64,000 bases of DNA from Motacilla alba alba (lineage: Eukaryota > Chordata > Aves > Passeriformes > Motacillidae). Positions 1 through 11,691 of this stretch are shown piece after piece. Made by a program: the position numbers and the translations under genes. The DNA is taken from assembly GCF_015832195.1 (NCBI RefSeq), contig NC_052018.1, positions 55,241,666 to 55,305,665 of the forward strand, given 5' to 3'. The stretch's first letter is position 1. Each line of letters starts with the position of its first letter. The notes beneath the pieces were generated by a model. It was not told the origin of the DNA. It did no database searches and saw only the letters and a program-made list of their open reading frames with translations.

Positions 1-74
1 AAGTTACATTTAAGCATGGTACCAACTCATAATATGCTTTGTAGAATCTCACTGCTTTTCCTTTATAATTATAG

Positions 75-126
75 GGCTTGCCAATAAGGGATTTTCATCA
101 GCGTTTAAATCTTACTGAAGCAGAAG
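75..126 (+). CDS. ENPP3: ENPP3 exon A (short linker exon)
   Basis: A 52-nt exon lies between an acceptor ending ATAG (71-74) and the donor GTAAGA (127-132). It reads [16 protein letters not shown] and ends one base into a codon. That base (G126) joins TT at 2498-2499 to make Val, so it fits the next exon exactly. The LNLT sequon-like stretch just before the PYGRPRVLQ block is where human ENPP1 and ENPP3 carry NLT. The exon is too short to stand out as an open frame. Confidence 0.82.
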
Positions 127-3100
127 GTAAGAATTTCAAATAATAATATAAAATTAAAAAGCTAACAACAACAAAACTTGTTAGTCATCAAATATTTTAT
201 GTTTTTAAACTTCTGAGCAACTCTCAAGTAAATGATGTGAAAATTCTTTGAAATACTTGCTGGAACTGGAGTCCTGCCTGGAGAATTTGTGGATGCCTCA
301 CCCCTGGAAGTGTTCAAGGCCAGGTTGGATGGGGCTTTGAACAACCTGGTCTAGTGGAAGATGTCCCTGCTCTTGACAGGGTGGTTGAAACTAGCTGGTC
401 TTTTTGGTCTCTTGCAGCCCATACCATTCTATGATTCTCATGTTTTTGAATACAGTCCTCCTGAACCATTTCAGGTAAATGTGTATCCTTATACGTGTGT
501 CTTTATGGCATATGTGTTATCTGTAACTTTTGACTTCTCTAGTACTGAAGTAATGAGCATTCCAGAATGGGAAGCAAGAGTGTTGTATGGGGAAGTACCT
601 GATAGCAAATCAGTGCAAATAATGATACCTGTAATGGCAGCATACTTTTAATGAGGCATAAGGAGTATTTTACATGTTTGTTATGTGGTCTTGAGTTGTT
701 ACTTCTTTTACTTGTACTTAATTTCCATTCACTGGACATACATGTGCCATATTTAAGCTGCAGTTTGCAAGGCTGTAGATGTGCTGATGAGTCATAAAAC
801 AAAATAAACTATATTGAGCATGAAACAGGTAAAACAGCAAGTAAATAATGAAAACTGTAAATCAAAATGGAACCTAGTCCCAGGTGCTAATGCCTTTAAT
901 AGATGATATCAAGAAGATTAGGCTGCCAGAAATAGGCTGATAGAGACCTTGCCTGGTGTGGGTGTGGGTGTGTGTGTGTTCATGAAACCTTGGAGGTTTT
1001 ATGCAAATAAGCTGTATTTGGCAACACCACACTATAGCTCACTATTGTTAAGAACTGGACATAAATGCCAGTTACTGGCAGGGTCCAGTATTTGCTGCTG
1101 CTTATCCAGAGCTAATTCAAGGCTTCTGTTGATTTGTGTCATTTGTCCTGAAACAAAGAGTGGATAGAGCTTTCTTGAATCTTTTCCACTAATGACAGGT
1201 CATAATTTTAAAACATGTCCCAGAACGCTTTTAAAGTAAGTCTTTCAGTATTGTAATGCTCATGAGAGCAGCAAAATAAAATCCAGTTAGAATGATACAA
1301 TGTGTTTTCTCCAAAGTGTGCCATGGATTTTGCTGAAACAGACTCTGAGTATCTCTGAGGACTTTGCTTAACTTGGCTTTGAAGAAACTTGACAAGGCCA
1401 GACACAATAACATATTTCAGTTCTCTTTTGTAGAAATAGGAGCTTAAAGCTCTAAACCTACATTTTTGAAGCAGTAGGATTTTGTCTTGAATTATCAGTG
1501 AGACCTGGTATAGCCCTGTTTTGACAGTAATAATTTCATTATGAATTATATTGATTAAGAACTAATCAGATATTAAACAGCCTAGAAGTGCCTTAAGACT
1601 GTTATAGAGTTTATTAGTTACTTCAGTTTGTATGTTCTCTCATTGATTGTTGCAACTCGACAGTCTGTAAGGACAAAAAATTATAACTGCATTTTTACTT
1701 TAATGAAAAAAATATGAATTGTTTTTCCCTCATGGGTGGAGAAGTAACTGTCATAATCTTCACATTTTTTTTGGTACTGTGGAAAAAACTGTGCACATTT
1801 ATTGCTCAGTTTCTTTCCCCATGTAATACATTTGCCTTAAAACTGCATAATTATTTGTGGATGGTGAGGACCTATTTAATGGAAGATATACTTTGACAAC
1901 TGCTTTATAATTTTAGTCATGTAATGATTGAAGATACTTGAATTTTCAAAGGCAAAGTAATGAGTCCTTGCACAGCTGAAAATCCAATCCAATCCTTCAC
2001 TGTATTGTTTATTTAGATCTCTGTATTTCCTAGTCTTTTAAATGCATTTTTATATACAACAATGTGGTTTCTACTGAAATAGGAATTTCAAATCACCAGA
2101 ATTGGTTTCTCTCCCATCTAAATGTTACATAAAAGCAGATCCCACATTTTAAATTGAAACACAAAGTCAACAAAGACTTTAACTTTGTGACTTGAATTTA
2201 TCTCCTGTTTTTAGCAACAAAAGGTTTTCAAATATAGGCTTAATTTGTACATAAGCTACATTTATACATGATTTGTAGTATAAATTTAAATAATTTCTTT
2301 TTACTGCCTTCATCACTTAATTTATTGTCTAGTATAGAAACTATGCCTTTGATGCAATAATGAAATTTTTTTGTCCCATTTCTGTGACTTCTGTTTGCTT
2401 GGCTGTTGAAAATTAAGGCAGCCTTAGGTGTATAAAATAGGAGGGTACTTAACAACCAGTGTTAATTGAAAAGCAATAAGCACTATTTCTGTTGCAGTTG
2501 CGAAGACAGAGGAACTTAATTTACCCTACGGACGGCCCAGGGTTCTGCAGAAAAAACATAATTACTGCCTCCTTTACCATTACCGCTACGTGAGCGGGTA
2601 CAGCAGGGACTACAGGATGGCCCTGTGGAGCACGTACACTGTTGGCAGAGATGTAAGTATAAGAAGAAAGATTAGAAGCAGCCTTGAAAAGTAAAAATCT
2701 AGAGTGTCAGTTATTCCTGATGGCTTCTCATATCTGCTCATGATAAGAGTCACCGTGGTGGTGGAGTCACCATCTGCAGAGGTGCTCAGGAAAGGACTGG
2801 ATTTGGCACTTAGTGCCATAGTCTAGTTCCCAAGGTGATGGTCAGTCAACTACTGGAATCAATTGTCTTAGAGGTCTTTTTGCAGCTGAAATGGGTCTGT
2901 GATATTATCTCCTAGGGAACTAAGTTGAACCACATAAGATACAAAGTGGAAATTTGTGTGAGGTTTGCTATGCCAATAAGGATTGGCTTTGACTCTTCCA
3001 TTTTTCAGAGTGAAACAGTCTTGCCTCCAGATTGAGCAGATCCATCAGGAAGTGAAGAGTCCATTGCCCTTGGTATTGAACCCTATATAGGAGACTGCAC

Positions 3101-6100
3101 TGGTAGCATAGGTCTGCTACAGCAGTCTGCAGCAGTGCTACAGCAGTGCTGTCCTTAAAACTGGCCTCAATGTTTCATAGTCTTAAAGCAGTTTGTAATG
3201 TGGCAGGATCCTTTTGAAAAACTAATCTAAGAACCATCTTGAACTGTTCATGTCCTGATATGATCCTTCTCTCAGAATATAATCCTCATTGGGAAAAAAA
3301 AAGAAATCAGTGAAAATAATGCTGGTCTTTGTGGTCCTGAACCCTATGCTTAAGATATATCTATTCAGAGTAGAGCACTGATCTGATGAATGAAAGTTTT
3401 TTTCAAGTTGGCCTTTGCAATTCCAGAAAATTTAGAAGCCAGATCATGCTTAAAAGGCATTAGGATAGTAGAGAATACTTTTAAATTATTATCTGGGAAT
3501 CATAGGTTTTAAATAATGAGTGTTATAATTAAATTTAGCTAAACTTTGGGAAGATTTACTTGATCCTAAATATTTTGAGGGTAGTTGCATGAAGCAACCA
3601 GTTACTCTAACAAGTGGTCCACACATCTATCTGTCAATTATGTGAGGGTGTCTATCTGTCAGTAAATCAGGTTGTCTTCAATGGGGACCTCTAGATTCAC
3701 CTTTAGAAGATGTTATCATTGACTAAAATGCTGCAGTTCTGTTCACTTTATTTCTAAGGTATATGAAGTGATGGGAGGGCTTGTTTTCCACTGACATAAG
3801 AGGAACAATTCTTGCATCTTAGTTTAGCCCTTCACACTCTTCAAGGCAGCTGCAGCCAAATATTTAGAATTCTGCAGTCCCTCATACAAAGAGAATTATT
3901 TTAAGTCAGGTTTCACAATGATACTTTCTTCTTGTTCAATAGGAAAAATGGATTTCTTCTATAGGAGCTGCCTCCAACTGTTTACATAAAGATGTTCGTA
4001 TTTCACGGAATCATAACCAGACCTGTTTGTTTTACAACAATCATCCTCACCTAACTTATGGATTTCTTGCTCCTCCAAGTAAGTACTTTGTCTTCATTGT
4101 ATAGCATGTCTGATGTACATGATTTGTAATGTAGCACGTGTAGTCTTTTGTAGGTTTTCTTGATACCTAATCAGAATACAAAGCAGTAGTTGATGAATTG
4201 TTGCAGTTCACTTCTGCATATGAGCAAGGAAAACACTTTAGATGCTTCAGCAGTTGGTGTGATGTCCGAGGTCACTTAGTACTTCCCAGAAGTTTTGAAG
4301 CACTTATCATGCTTCTAAAGTGGCATCTCACAGAAGAAACTGGGAGGGACATGTAGACATTAAGTAAAGTCCAGCAAGCTTGTAAAATGCAAATTCACTC
4401 TGTATGCATGGATAAATTGTTTGTGAACTGTTGCTGGCCTGATATGGAAGTATTTTATTTACTCCACTGCATTGAATACCAAGTAGCAGGTTACTTAAAC
4501 ATCCACATCAAACATAGTTTGCAATTTTTCAACAGAATCCTATATTTAAGCCTAGATTCTGCAGTCAGGGAAAGTTGGCCTGACATTCGTTAATTTTATT
4601 TCTCTCCCCACAATTCAGAAGCCTGTCCTGATATTTTTAAATCTCATGAAATTTGCCAACTGTACATCTGACAAGTGTAATTGCTGCTGCTACTAAGATT
4701 ATTTATTTTAGGTGGAATCTGGCAGGTACTGAAACTCAGCACTCACACCCACAACAGTTTTGGAAAATGAAGTTAGGTCAGCTCTATCTCAATGTTAATA
4801 GACTGATTACTAAAAGCATGAAAATGCAAGTTTGAAGTAACAAATCCATGTAATTAATTGCCCCTTTTTTGTTTCAGATTTTATGACAGATGCAAAGAAA
4901 CCTCACTACGATGCCTTGCTTACCAGCAACATTGTGCCAATGTATCCTGCATTTAAAGGTATTTTATTTGTATGCCTATTTTAAGTCCATAGTTGAATAG
5001 AAGACTGCTGGTATTGTGCTGGCTTCCAAGCCACGCATAGGACTCCTGGTTCCTGGGAGAGAGGGAACATGAGATGGTTGGCTGAGAGAAAATAAGCATA
5101 TTCCTGGTGAAAAAGAAGGATAACTGTGGTAATTCTCCTGGAAAAAAAAGAGATATCCTGTTTTGTAATGGAGTACTGTTCAATCCTTAATTGTAATTTA
5201 AAATATTATATAGGTTAGATATGTCAGGACATGGTGCGGTGGATGCTGCTGCCCAGTTGTATGCAACCTTTAACAACAACAGACACTTGTAGAATTTATT
5301 TTCCTAGCTTATCATGTCTGTCCACTGAATACTCTGCAGAGTTGTATTAGCAGCTTCTATTGTAAAGATTGTTTCCTGAATCCATTACTGTGTTTCAGTG
5401 TTATGGAACTACTTCCATCATTACCTACTGCCAGAATATGCTGCAGCCAGGAATGGTGTCAATGTAGTCAGTGGTCCAGTGTTTGATTATGACTCTGATG
5501 GGCTCTATGATACTCCAGAAAAGTTGAAAAGGTGAGAACCTTTCACATTCGAATCTTTTGTTTCTTTATTCGAATACTGGTCTGTTAGTAATTATCCTTT
5601 TTCAGAAAGACACACAAAAGATCCTGAGCAGAAAAGTTCAGAAAGAAGTAACAAGCCTGAAGAGAAAAATGCACCTTCAAAATGTGTAATCCTAAAAGTG
5701 AAGGTGGAGTTTAAGAGAAGCTGTTGCATGTGGAATGATGTCTACCAGCCTGAAAACTTAGGATGTTGCCACTGCCTCTAGGAGAGGACAAGGCAAGGGC
5801 TTATCCCTGGTGGCATGGTTGATACTTCCTGAGCTGGCAGTGTTCTACTACAAGTTGTGGGTTACAAAAATTGTGGTAGCAAAATTGGCTCAAGCTAGCA
5901 GGCAGAGAGGTTCCTGGACTTGGGCTGAACTCTTCATCGCCTCTGGAGTTTTACACATTTTTATGGCAAATCAATTTGTTATACTTCATCAAACTTGTTA
6001 TTTAGTCTACAAGCCAAACTTGATTTTCAAAAATAGTAGTTTGGAATTTTCCTTCCAGACCTAAGCTTTTCTTGAACAAAATAGTTGAATTGATAAAATT

Positions 6101-7327
6101 GAATATAGCTGAATGTTGTAATTTGATCTTTGTGCAAGTATGATTTGGTGGATTTACAGAAAGATATTTTGCATTTCAGATACTCTGGTAATTCAGAAGT
6201 TCCAGTTCCAACTCACTTCTTCATTGTGCTGACTAGCTGTAAAAATACTTCTGAAACTCCTCTGGAGTGTGAAGGTTCTCTAGATGCCTTGTCTTTCATT
6301 GTACCTCACAGAGAAGACAACAGTGAAAGCTGTGCAGTAAGTAGTCTGTTTGGCCCTCATAAACTTCTGAAGTCAGGCTGGAGCTTGTTTTGTTGGGTAT
6401 GAGTGATTAACTGGTTAAAGCCTTTGAAAATGCTACAGTCTACATGCCCATCTTGAGACAGAAGACAGTATTTTTGCAAGCAGAATTATGTCAAAGTCTG
6501 TGAATATGATCAAATGGGAAAACAGATCTGTTCAAAGAGCAAAGCTTAGAGCTAGCCGAGTGGGGTCAGAGTATGCAGAGAGCATGAATGTGATACATAC
6601 AGAGACTTCTGTAGTGCAACTATTCCGTCAACAGCTGAGAAGGATGAAGAGCTTCTAAAAGGAGTCACCCACAACAAAAGGTCAGTGCTAAGGCCAAATG
6701 CATTCCCAGAAGGAAAAGACACAGATGTTTCTGAAGAGCACTGGTTGCTTCTAGTTCAGGTACCTTGGCATTGTGGTGAGAATACACATAACTACACTCC
6801 ATTTACCCCAGAAAAAAAAGTGTGGAAAGTGTGTAGATCAATCCTACAGCAAGGAATTAGAGTCAGACACAGCTCTCAGAGTATTTTTATCATACTGATG
6901 GTAGATAAATTGCTATTCCCCATTATCACCAACTGGTGCAGCTACAGATTTTGTATACTTAAGGTAACAGCAAGAACTAAATTCAGACAAGCTTCTAGCT
7001 ATGTATAATCCCTGCACACTGTTTGTTAGATCCTTGCCAACAGTTATTGATTTCTGCCTTTATAAAACATCAAAATGTCTTTTATTAGTAGATTAAATGC
7101 ATCTCAGGAGAGAAAAAAAGTTTTACAGCCCCTTTTTTTTTCCTCCTCTGTCCCAATAGGATGGCAAAGATGAGTCCATGTGGGTTGAAGAGAGAATGAA
7201 GTTTCATACAGCTCGGATCAGAGATATAGAATTACTTACTGGACTCAGCTTCTATCAAGACAGAAAACAGCCAATATCTGACATTTTACAGTTAAAAACA
7301 TATTTGCCAACTTTTGAGACAGTCTGA
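75..7327 (+). CDS. ENPP3: ENPP3-like ecto-nucleotide pyrophosphatase/phosphodiesterase, C-terminal part (7 exons, 5' end outside window)
   Basis: Exons are 75-126, 2498-2652, 3943-4078, 4878-4958, 5399-5531, 6180-6336 and 7160-7327. All junctions are GT-AG and all phases join, giving 293 residues then TGA. ENPP proteins are about 870 residues, so this is the last third: the end of the linker after the catalytic phosphodiesterase domain, then the nuclease-like domain. Visible family signatures are [10 protein letters not shown] (local residues 25-34), [14 protein letters not shown], an EF-hand-like calcium loop with Asp171, Asp173, Asp175 and Asp179, [13 protein letters not shown] and the C-terminal [12 protein letters not shown]. 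The family hydrolyses extracellular nucleotide pyrophosphate or phosphodiester bonds, but the catalytic domain is off-window. Tyr-rich [23 protein letters not shown] and the C-terminus fit ENPP3 better than ENPP1. Some positions (LPIRDF, NSESC) look ENPP1-like, so paralogue identity is strong but not certain. Confidence 0.87.
275..442 (+). mobile_element. CR1 LINE 3'-end fragment (sense, inside ENPP3 intron)
   Basis: The segment around GTGTTCAAGGCCAGGTTGG, GGTCTAGTGGAAG and the terminal ATTCTATGATTCT octamer tail matches the 3' end of avian CR1 retrotransposons, which end in an ATTCTATG repeat instead of poly(A). Only the last 170 bases or so remain. Its tail makes the false exon at 418-474. 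Confidence 0.85.
2498..2652 (+). CDS. ENPP3: ENPP3 exon B (start of nuclease-like domain)
   Basis: The acceptor is TTGCAG at 2492-2497 and the donor GTAAGT at 2653-2658. The exon encodes [17 protein letters not shown] and on through [13 protein letters not shown] to TYTVGRD. The [10 protein letters not shown] and SGYS...LW.TYTV blocks are hallmarks of the ENPP1/2/3 nuclease-like domain. It ends in phase 0. Confidence 0.92.
2748..2906 (+). mobile_element. CR1 LINE 3'-end fragment (sense, inside ENPP3 intron)
   Basis: GGTGGTGGAGTCACCATC, AAAGGACTGG, TGGCACTTAGTGCCATAGTC and CTTAGAGGTCTTTT...TCTGTGAT follow, in order, the 3' end of an avian CR1 subfamily. It is diverged and 5'-truncated. Confidence 0.8.
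3943..4078 (+). CDS. ENPP3: ENPP3 exon C
   Basis: The acceptor is AATAG at 3938-3942 and the donor GTAAGT follows 4078. It encodes [19 protein letters not shown] through [18 protein letters not shown], with two conserved cysteines and the TYGFL.PP block. A second AG at 3963-3964 would put SNCLHKDVR out of frame with the preceding phase-0 exon, so 3943 was chosen. Confidence 0.9.
4878..4958 (+). CDS. ENPP3: ENPP3 exon D
   Basis: The acceptor TTTCAG ends at 4877 and the donor GTATTT follows 4958. It encodes [19 protein letters not shown] and then PMYPAFK. The [13 protein letters not shown] block is strongly conserved in ENPP1-3. Both ends split a codon after its first base. Confidence 0.92.
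5399..5531 (+). CDS. ENPP3: ENPP3 exon E (calcium-loop exon)
   Basis: The acceptor TTTCAG ends at 5398 and the donor GTGAGA follows 5531. It encodes [19 protein letters not shown], then [18 protein letters not shown]. The DYDSDGLYD segment matches the EF-hand-like calcium site of the ENPP nuclease-like domain. It begins in phase 1 and ends in phase 2. Confidence 0.94.
6180..6336 (+). CDS. ENPP3: ENPP3 exon F
   Basis: The acceptor TTTCAG ends at 6179 and the donor GTAAGT follows 6336. It encodes [20 protein letters not shown], a [15 protein letters not shown] block and NSESCA. PTHFF.VLTSCK and IVPHR..N.ESC are conserved in the family. It starts in phase 2 and ends in phase 0. Confidence 0.93.
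7160..7327 (+). CDS. ENPP3: ENPP3 terminal coding exon
   Basis: The acceptor CAATAG ends at 7159 and the stop is TGA at 7325-7327. It encodes [20 protein letters not shown], then [18 protein letters not shown] and [17 protein letters not shown]. The [12 protein letters not shown] ending is the best single argument for ENPP3; human ENPP1 ends in LKLKTHLPTF plus a different tail. Confidence 0.94.
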   Translation, partial: DGKDESMWVEERMKFHTARIRDIELLTGLSFYQDRKQPISDILQLKTYLPTFETV

Positions 7328-7950
7328 TTTTTCCTATGGAATGTTGTTATTCATGTCACAACTGATTTGTAAATAGACTTTTTTAATTAATGAAACCTTT
7401 TTTTTTAAAAATAAGCTGGAACTTTTATTGAGAACTCTTGACCAAATTGCCAGTAGAGAGGAGAGTGGGTGCCATATTTGTATCTCAGGGACTCCTGATG
7501 GACCATGCTTGTGACACAGGATGGCAGCGCCTGTCATTCCCACTTGGATGTGGTGGAACCATGTCTGTTATCATGCTAACATCATTTGGTCATCATAGTC
7601 ATAGACACGAACACAAATGTTATCTTTGATATGCACTGGAGAGGGAAAATTTTATAAAGCATAGTTTATGATCAGCATTCTACTTTCAAAATGCAGATAA
7701 TTAGCAGATACAATTCTGGGAAAGAGCTACAGTCTTGGTGACCACTGAAATCCAAACAACAACACTCTTCTCACTCCAGTTTTCCTTGAAGCGTGAATTG
7801 CACTCTGAGCTTTGGGTGTCATAAAACAATGCAGTGTTATGGTGCAAGAAGCTATACTGGGGTCAGTAGGACCAGTAACTAAACCTTGCCCCACACGGAA
7901 GAGACGCCTGGCTGCAGGAGTTCCGTGGGCTGGGAAGCCTCCACATGTTG

Positions 7951-7964
7951 CCGCCCTCTGATGG
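7951..7964 (-). promoter_or_regulatory. Candidate CTCF binding site
   Basis: On the - strand this reads CCATCAGAGGGCGG. It agrees with the vertebrate CTCF core CCASYAGRKGGCRS at every position except the fourth. It lies inside the ENPP3 3' UTR, in a small CpG-containing patch, on the side facing CCN2. Sequence match only. Confidence 0.5.
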
Positions 7965-8814
7965 CTCCAACACCGACGGAGAATTAGTTGCACAGTTCAT
8001 TTGTTGTACATGCATCCTTGGAACAGGTGGGTGTAGGATGCATCAAGTCACCTGTAAATGAGAAGAAATTATGTCAGGAATATGTCTGAGCTCCCAGAAG
8101 TAATTATCTTACTTCAAGCTAAACTTAGATTTGATGAAAAAATTTTGCTTTATTGAAGTAAAGATGTGTTTCTCTGTTTGGTACGTGTTTTGTCAGCTGT
8201 GGTTTTGAAATCCCATTTTTGAATGCAGATGCTGTCAGAGATGCAAATTCTGAAGAAGCATGTAATGACCTTTCTTGGAAGCTTTCAGGCTACACAAACA
8301 GCTGCTACAGGCACTCAGGCGTGTAGGAACTCCCTCCTTTTCCAGTACACATATTATCACCTTTGTAATTCTCCCACTCTCTAAAGCTGATGACCCAAAA
8401 TTGGCTCTGTTATGTATAAAATTCAGCATAGCCAATTTCACATTTATGGTCTTCTCATTTAAAAAGGAGAAAATACATCACGCACAAGTATGTCAGAAGA
8501 ATGAAGAGCCTGTAACTGAGCAGAGAGGCATTTGACCTTATAGCTTGGCCAGGACATGTTGAAGGCTGGATTCAGAGCCTGCTGAAGTCAGAGGAAGCTT
8601 TTCCATTAACTTCAGTTTGAGTGGGCTGAAGTTCTGGGACCATTTTTTCTTTTAACCAAGTGTATTTTCTTGATCTTATGTTACAAGCATGAATTTTTTT
8701 TTTTCTCAAGTAGTTTCACTGTGTGAAATCTAAATGTGTTGTAGCAACCTCACATTATGATAGGACTGTGACAGCATTATTCAGTGTAAATGCTTTGTAA
8801 TGTTGCCTGTGACC

Positions 8815-8820
8815 AATAAA
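8815..8820 (+). terminator. ENPP3: Poly(A) signal AATAAA, ENPP3
   Basis: This is the first canonical AATAAA after the ENPP3 stop codon. It is followed within about 40 bases by GT-rich sequence (TGCTGTTTGTGACC), as expected downstream of a cleavage site. Another AATAAA near 9452 could be a distal alternative. Confidence 0.65.
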
Positions 8821-8901
8821 CCCATCAGAAGTATTATGCTGTTTGTGACCATTTCTGTACCAAATGCTACCAACTGGTGTAGTTATAGAGCACAATTTCA
8901 C

Positions 8902-8932
8902 TTTTTTTTTGGGGGGGGGGGGGGGGGCGGGG
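8902..8932 (+). repeat. T9-G17-C-G4 homopolymer tract
   Basis: Nine T are followed directly by seventeen G, one C and four G. The tract sits about 70 bases past the expected ENPP3 cleavage site. It can form a G-quadruplex in the sense RNA. Exact length is uncertain because homopolymers are error-prone in assemblies. Confidence 0.85.
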
Positions 8933-9068
8933 AAGAAATGGGAGTTGCTTCATTCTTTGTTCCATAAATTGAATATAATTCCTCCAACTGTAAAATTAGT
9001 TACATTTATTATTAGGAGAGGAAGGTAGGAAGAAAGATGGTCAAGGTATTAAGGTGTTTTTGTTGTTG

Positions 9069-9089
9069 TTTTTTTTTTTTTTTTTTTTT
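9069..9089. repeat. Poly-T tract
   Basis: An uninterrupted run of 21 T, preceded by a short GTT repeat. Simple repeat with no flanking target duplication that I can see. Confidence 0.9.
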
Positions 9090-11691
9090 ACAATTGGTAC
9101 TGTCTCCTGAATACAAATAGATATGTTGACATCTTAAGGTGATGCCAGTTTCCATTAAGAGGCAGGGCCAGCCTAGCTCCTGGATAAAAATGGAACCAGT
9201 GTGTCTTCAAGCATGTGACTTCTGGTTTGACCTTTGATTTTGGAATGGAGAGCAGTTGTGAAAGCTATTATGGTCATCAAGACAGGGCAGGACCTAAGTG
9301 AGGTTTGGAATGTGTCTTTGCCAGAAATTGACAAGTCAAATTGACAATGAAGAGAGTTATTCTCATTTAATGTTAAGTGTAAATATTTCTGCTGATTTAA
9401 TTTCTTCTTTGATTGTTAAAGATATTTGTAATGGTGGTATCAGAGCATGTGAATAAATGCTGGTGCTAGTTCTGGTGTCCTGTGGCTAGTGCTACCCCAG
9501 GATGACCGATACTAGGTTGTCTTTTTGAAGCCTGATGGGACCCAAGGAGCATCCTACAGTCACCAGCAAAGTCCGTTCAGAAAAACTTGACAGCTTCATC
9601 CGCCTGGATGAAAAATGTTTTCTGTTTCAGCTGGTGTATGGTATCAGAGCTTGTCCTGGTTCCATCCAGGAAAGGGTCAATTTTTGCAGTAGCCAGGAGA
9701 GGCATGGCCAGGACCGTGAGGTTATTCCATAGCACCTCACACCACACACAGGGGGTGGGAGGGAGGTTGGGTTCCTTCCTGCTGGCTGGTGGTGGTGGTA
9801 GGGAGCACTCACCTGCGGAATCACTCGCCTGTCTTCTGCAGTCTGTTGCTAATATTGTTGTTATTACTGTTTGTTTTCTTTCTCGTTGTTTCCAACAAAT
9901 TGTTCTTATCTCAACCTGCGATCTTTACCTTTTGTGCCTTTAATTCTCCTCTCCATCCTGCTGCAGGGATGAGGGGAGGAAATCAGGAAATGAGTGAACA
10001 GCATGTGGTTTGGAGTGTTTCAGTGGGAACACTAAATTGGGGAATACCATTCCTAAGCCATGACAGAGTTCCACTAAGCATTTTCAGTCGGTAAAGCTGA
10101 AAGGTGACATGTGACATGGGTGTCAGTATTACTCAATGTAACTGCTTCTTTGCTGTGTAGTGTGGCCTTGTTTCAAGTGAAAAAGGCAGAGGAAGAGCGG
10201 ACTTCAGCATATTGGTCTGGATGCGCCTAGAAGTGAAACATGTCACAAGACAAGTAGATTGTGCCTTGACAGGTCTTTAGGTGCTACAGACTTGTATCAC
10301 TGGTTGCTGCAGTCAGTAACTGGGAGGTAATTTGCTTGACTAATACGTTGGAGTTTCTTGCTCTCGTTTACCTCAGAATCTACCATGTTTACAAAAAATA
10401 AACCAATATCTAACTGCCCGTATTTCAGACAGGACTGTTCTTGTAAATTTCTTCTCAACGCATCCTGAATACACTAAACCAGTGTCCAGCCTAGTGCACC
10501 ACAGCTGTCTGCTAGAAGCACCTGCCAGAGGCTGCCCTGTGTCATCCGGTGAGTGGGTGGCCTGGGCTCCTGCCTTTCCTTAGTCTGAGCAGATTCAAAG
10601 TACAAAATTATCCCTTTAAATACAAGGTTATAAACCATACTCAGATAGTTGGAAGGAGCTACTCATCTGCTGCATGGGAGGGCACCCACTTTTCCCGGAA
10701 AATGAGATTCAAGGGGATCAGAAGTCAGAAAGAAATATAAAAGGAAGGCTCAATCTGTGACTCTGTGGTTAGGAAGCTCATCTAAGAGGCAAAGTTCTCA
10801 TTTCTGACCTCCCTTCTTTCAAAGTCTGCTGTAAAGCTCAGGCTTGTTGCTGAGGAGGTACCTGTGCCAGAAGGAGTTGCCCAATGTACCATTCCAGAGT
10901 GGACACTCAGGAATAAGAGCACCGTGGGGAACTTCTAGTGCTGCAGGGTCACAGGGCAGCTGCTGTAACACTGTGTGCCCACAGCAGCACCACTAATGAG
11001 CTTGGGAAACCAGCCCAGGGCTCATGGTGAGCTCTATATTCAGCACTTTTACTGCTGGGCTGTGGTAAACTGTTTTTGCTCTTCTGAAGAGTTCAGGGGC
11101 AGAGTAAGAGTCCAGCAACTTATTAAAGCACAAGTTTCCAAATATTTGTGTTTGTTTGCCAGCAGCATCAACATCTCCTACTTCTCCTCGCATACCTTGT
11201 GGCAATGTCTGGGAGGTGTTGGAGCACCATGCTGAGGTGGCTTGTGTACCATGAGTGGTACATCTACCATAGCTCAGGAACCTCTATTTTACAGGAAACC
11301 AGTCCAGGTTTGGCATCCTGTGACTCAGACTCCCTGGAAAGGAGTTGAGTCCTTTGCTGAACCACTGTGAGTCACCACACCAGACTTGAGCCTCAGGAAA
11401 GGCTGCTATGGAGACTATGGACAAACTTGGAATAATTATGGAAGCCTGGAAACAGATTTTAGAGGATACCATTGCAAATTATTGTATTCTTCCTTAGCCA
11501 CAACATGTGTCAAATTTATGTTGCCATTTATTGCATGTTTAGTTCTCTCTATTTTTAATTTACTGAAATAAAAAAAATACAGTGAGATGAAAGAGTTTTG
11601 AGTCACCCCAAAACTCCAGACTGATCTACTGATCAGAAGACAGCAGAATTGCCTTTTGGTCATATCCATAAGGCACATAGGCATGGCTGAC

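Larger units (their letters stand above)
7328..8838 (+). other. ENPP3: ENPP3 3' untranslated region (inferred)
   Basis: Non-coding DNA runs from the stop codon to just past the first canonical AATAAA, about 1.5 kb. It contains a GC-richer, CpG-containing island at about 7880-7990 with a CTCF-like motif. The end is inferred from the poly(A) signal, without transcript support. Confidence 0.6.
8841..11691. other. Intergenic, no gene recognised
   Basis: AT-rich sequence downstream of ENPP3. It holds the T9-G17 tract, a run of about 21 T at 9069-9089 and a second AATAAA near 9452. Open frames here (for example 118 codons at 9587-9943) have no recognisable domain or splice context. Confidence 0.6.

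Noticed and set aside
361..651. Open frame with splice-like ends at 418-474, first taken for an ENPP3 exon
   Set aside because: The segment is the 3' tail of a CR1 copy. Its phase does not match the next exon, while the true short exon at 75-126 matches exactly.
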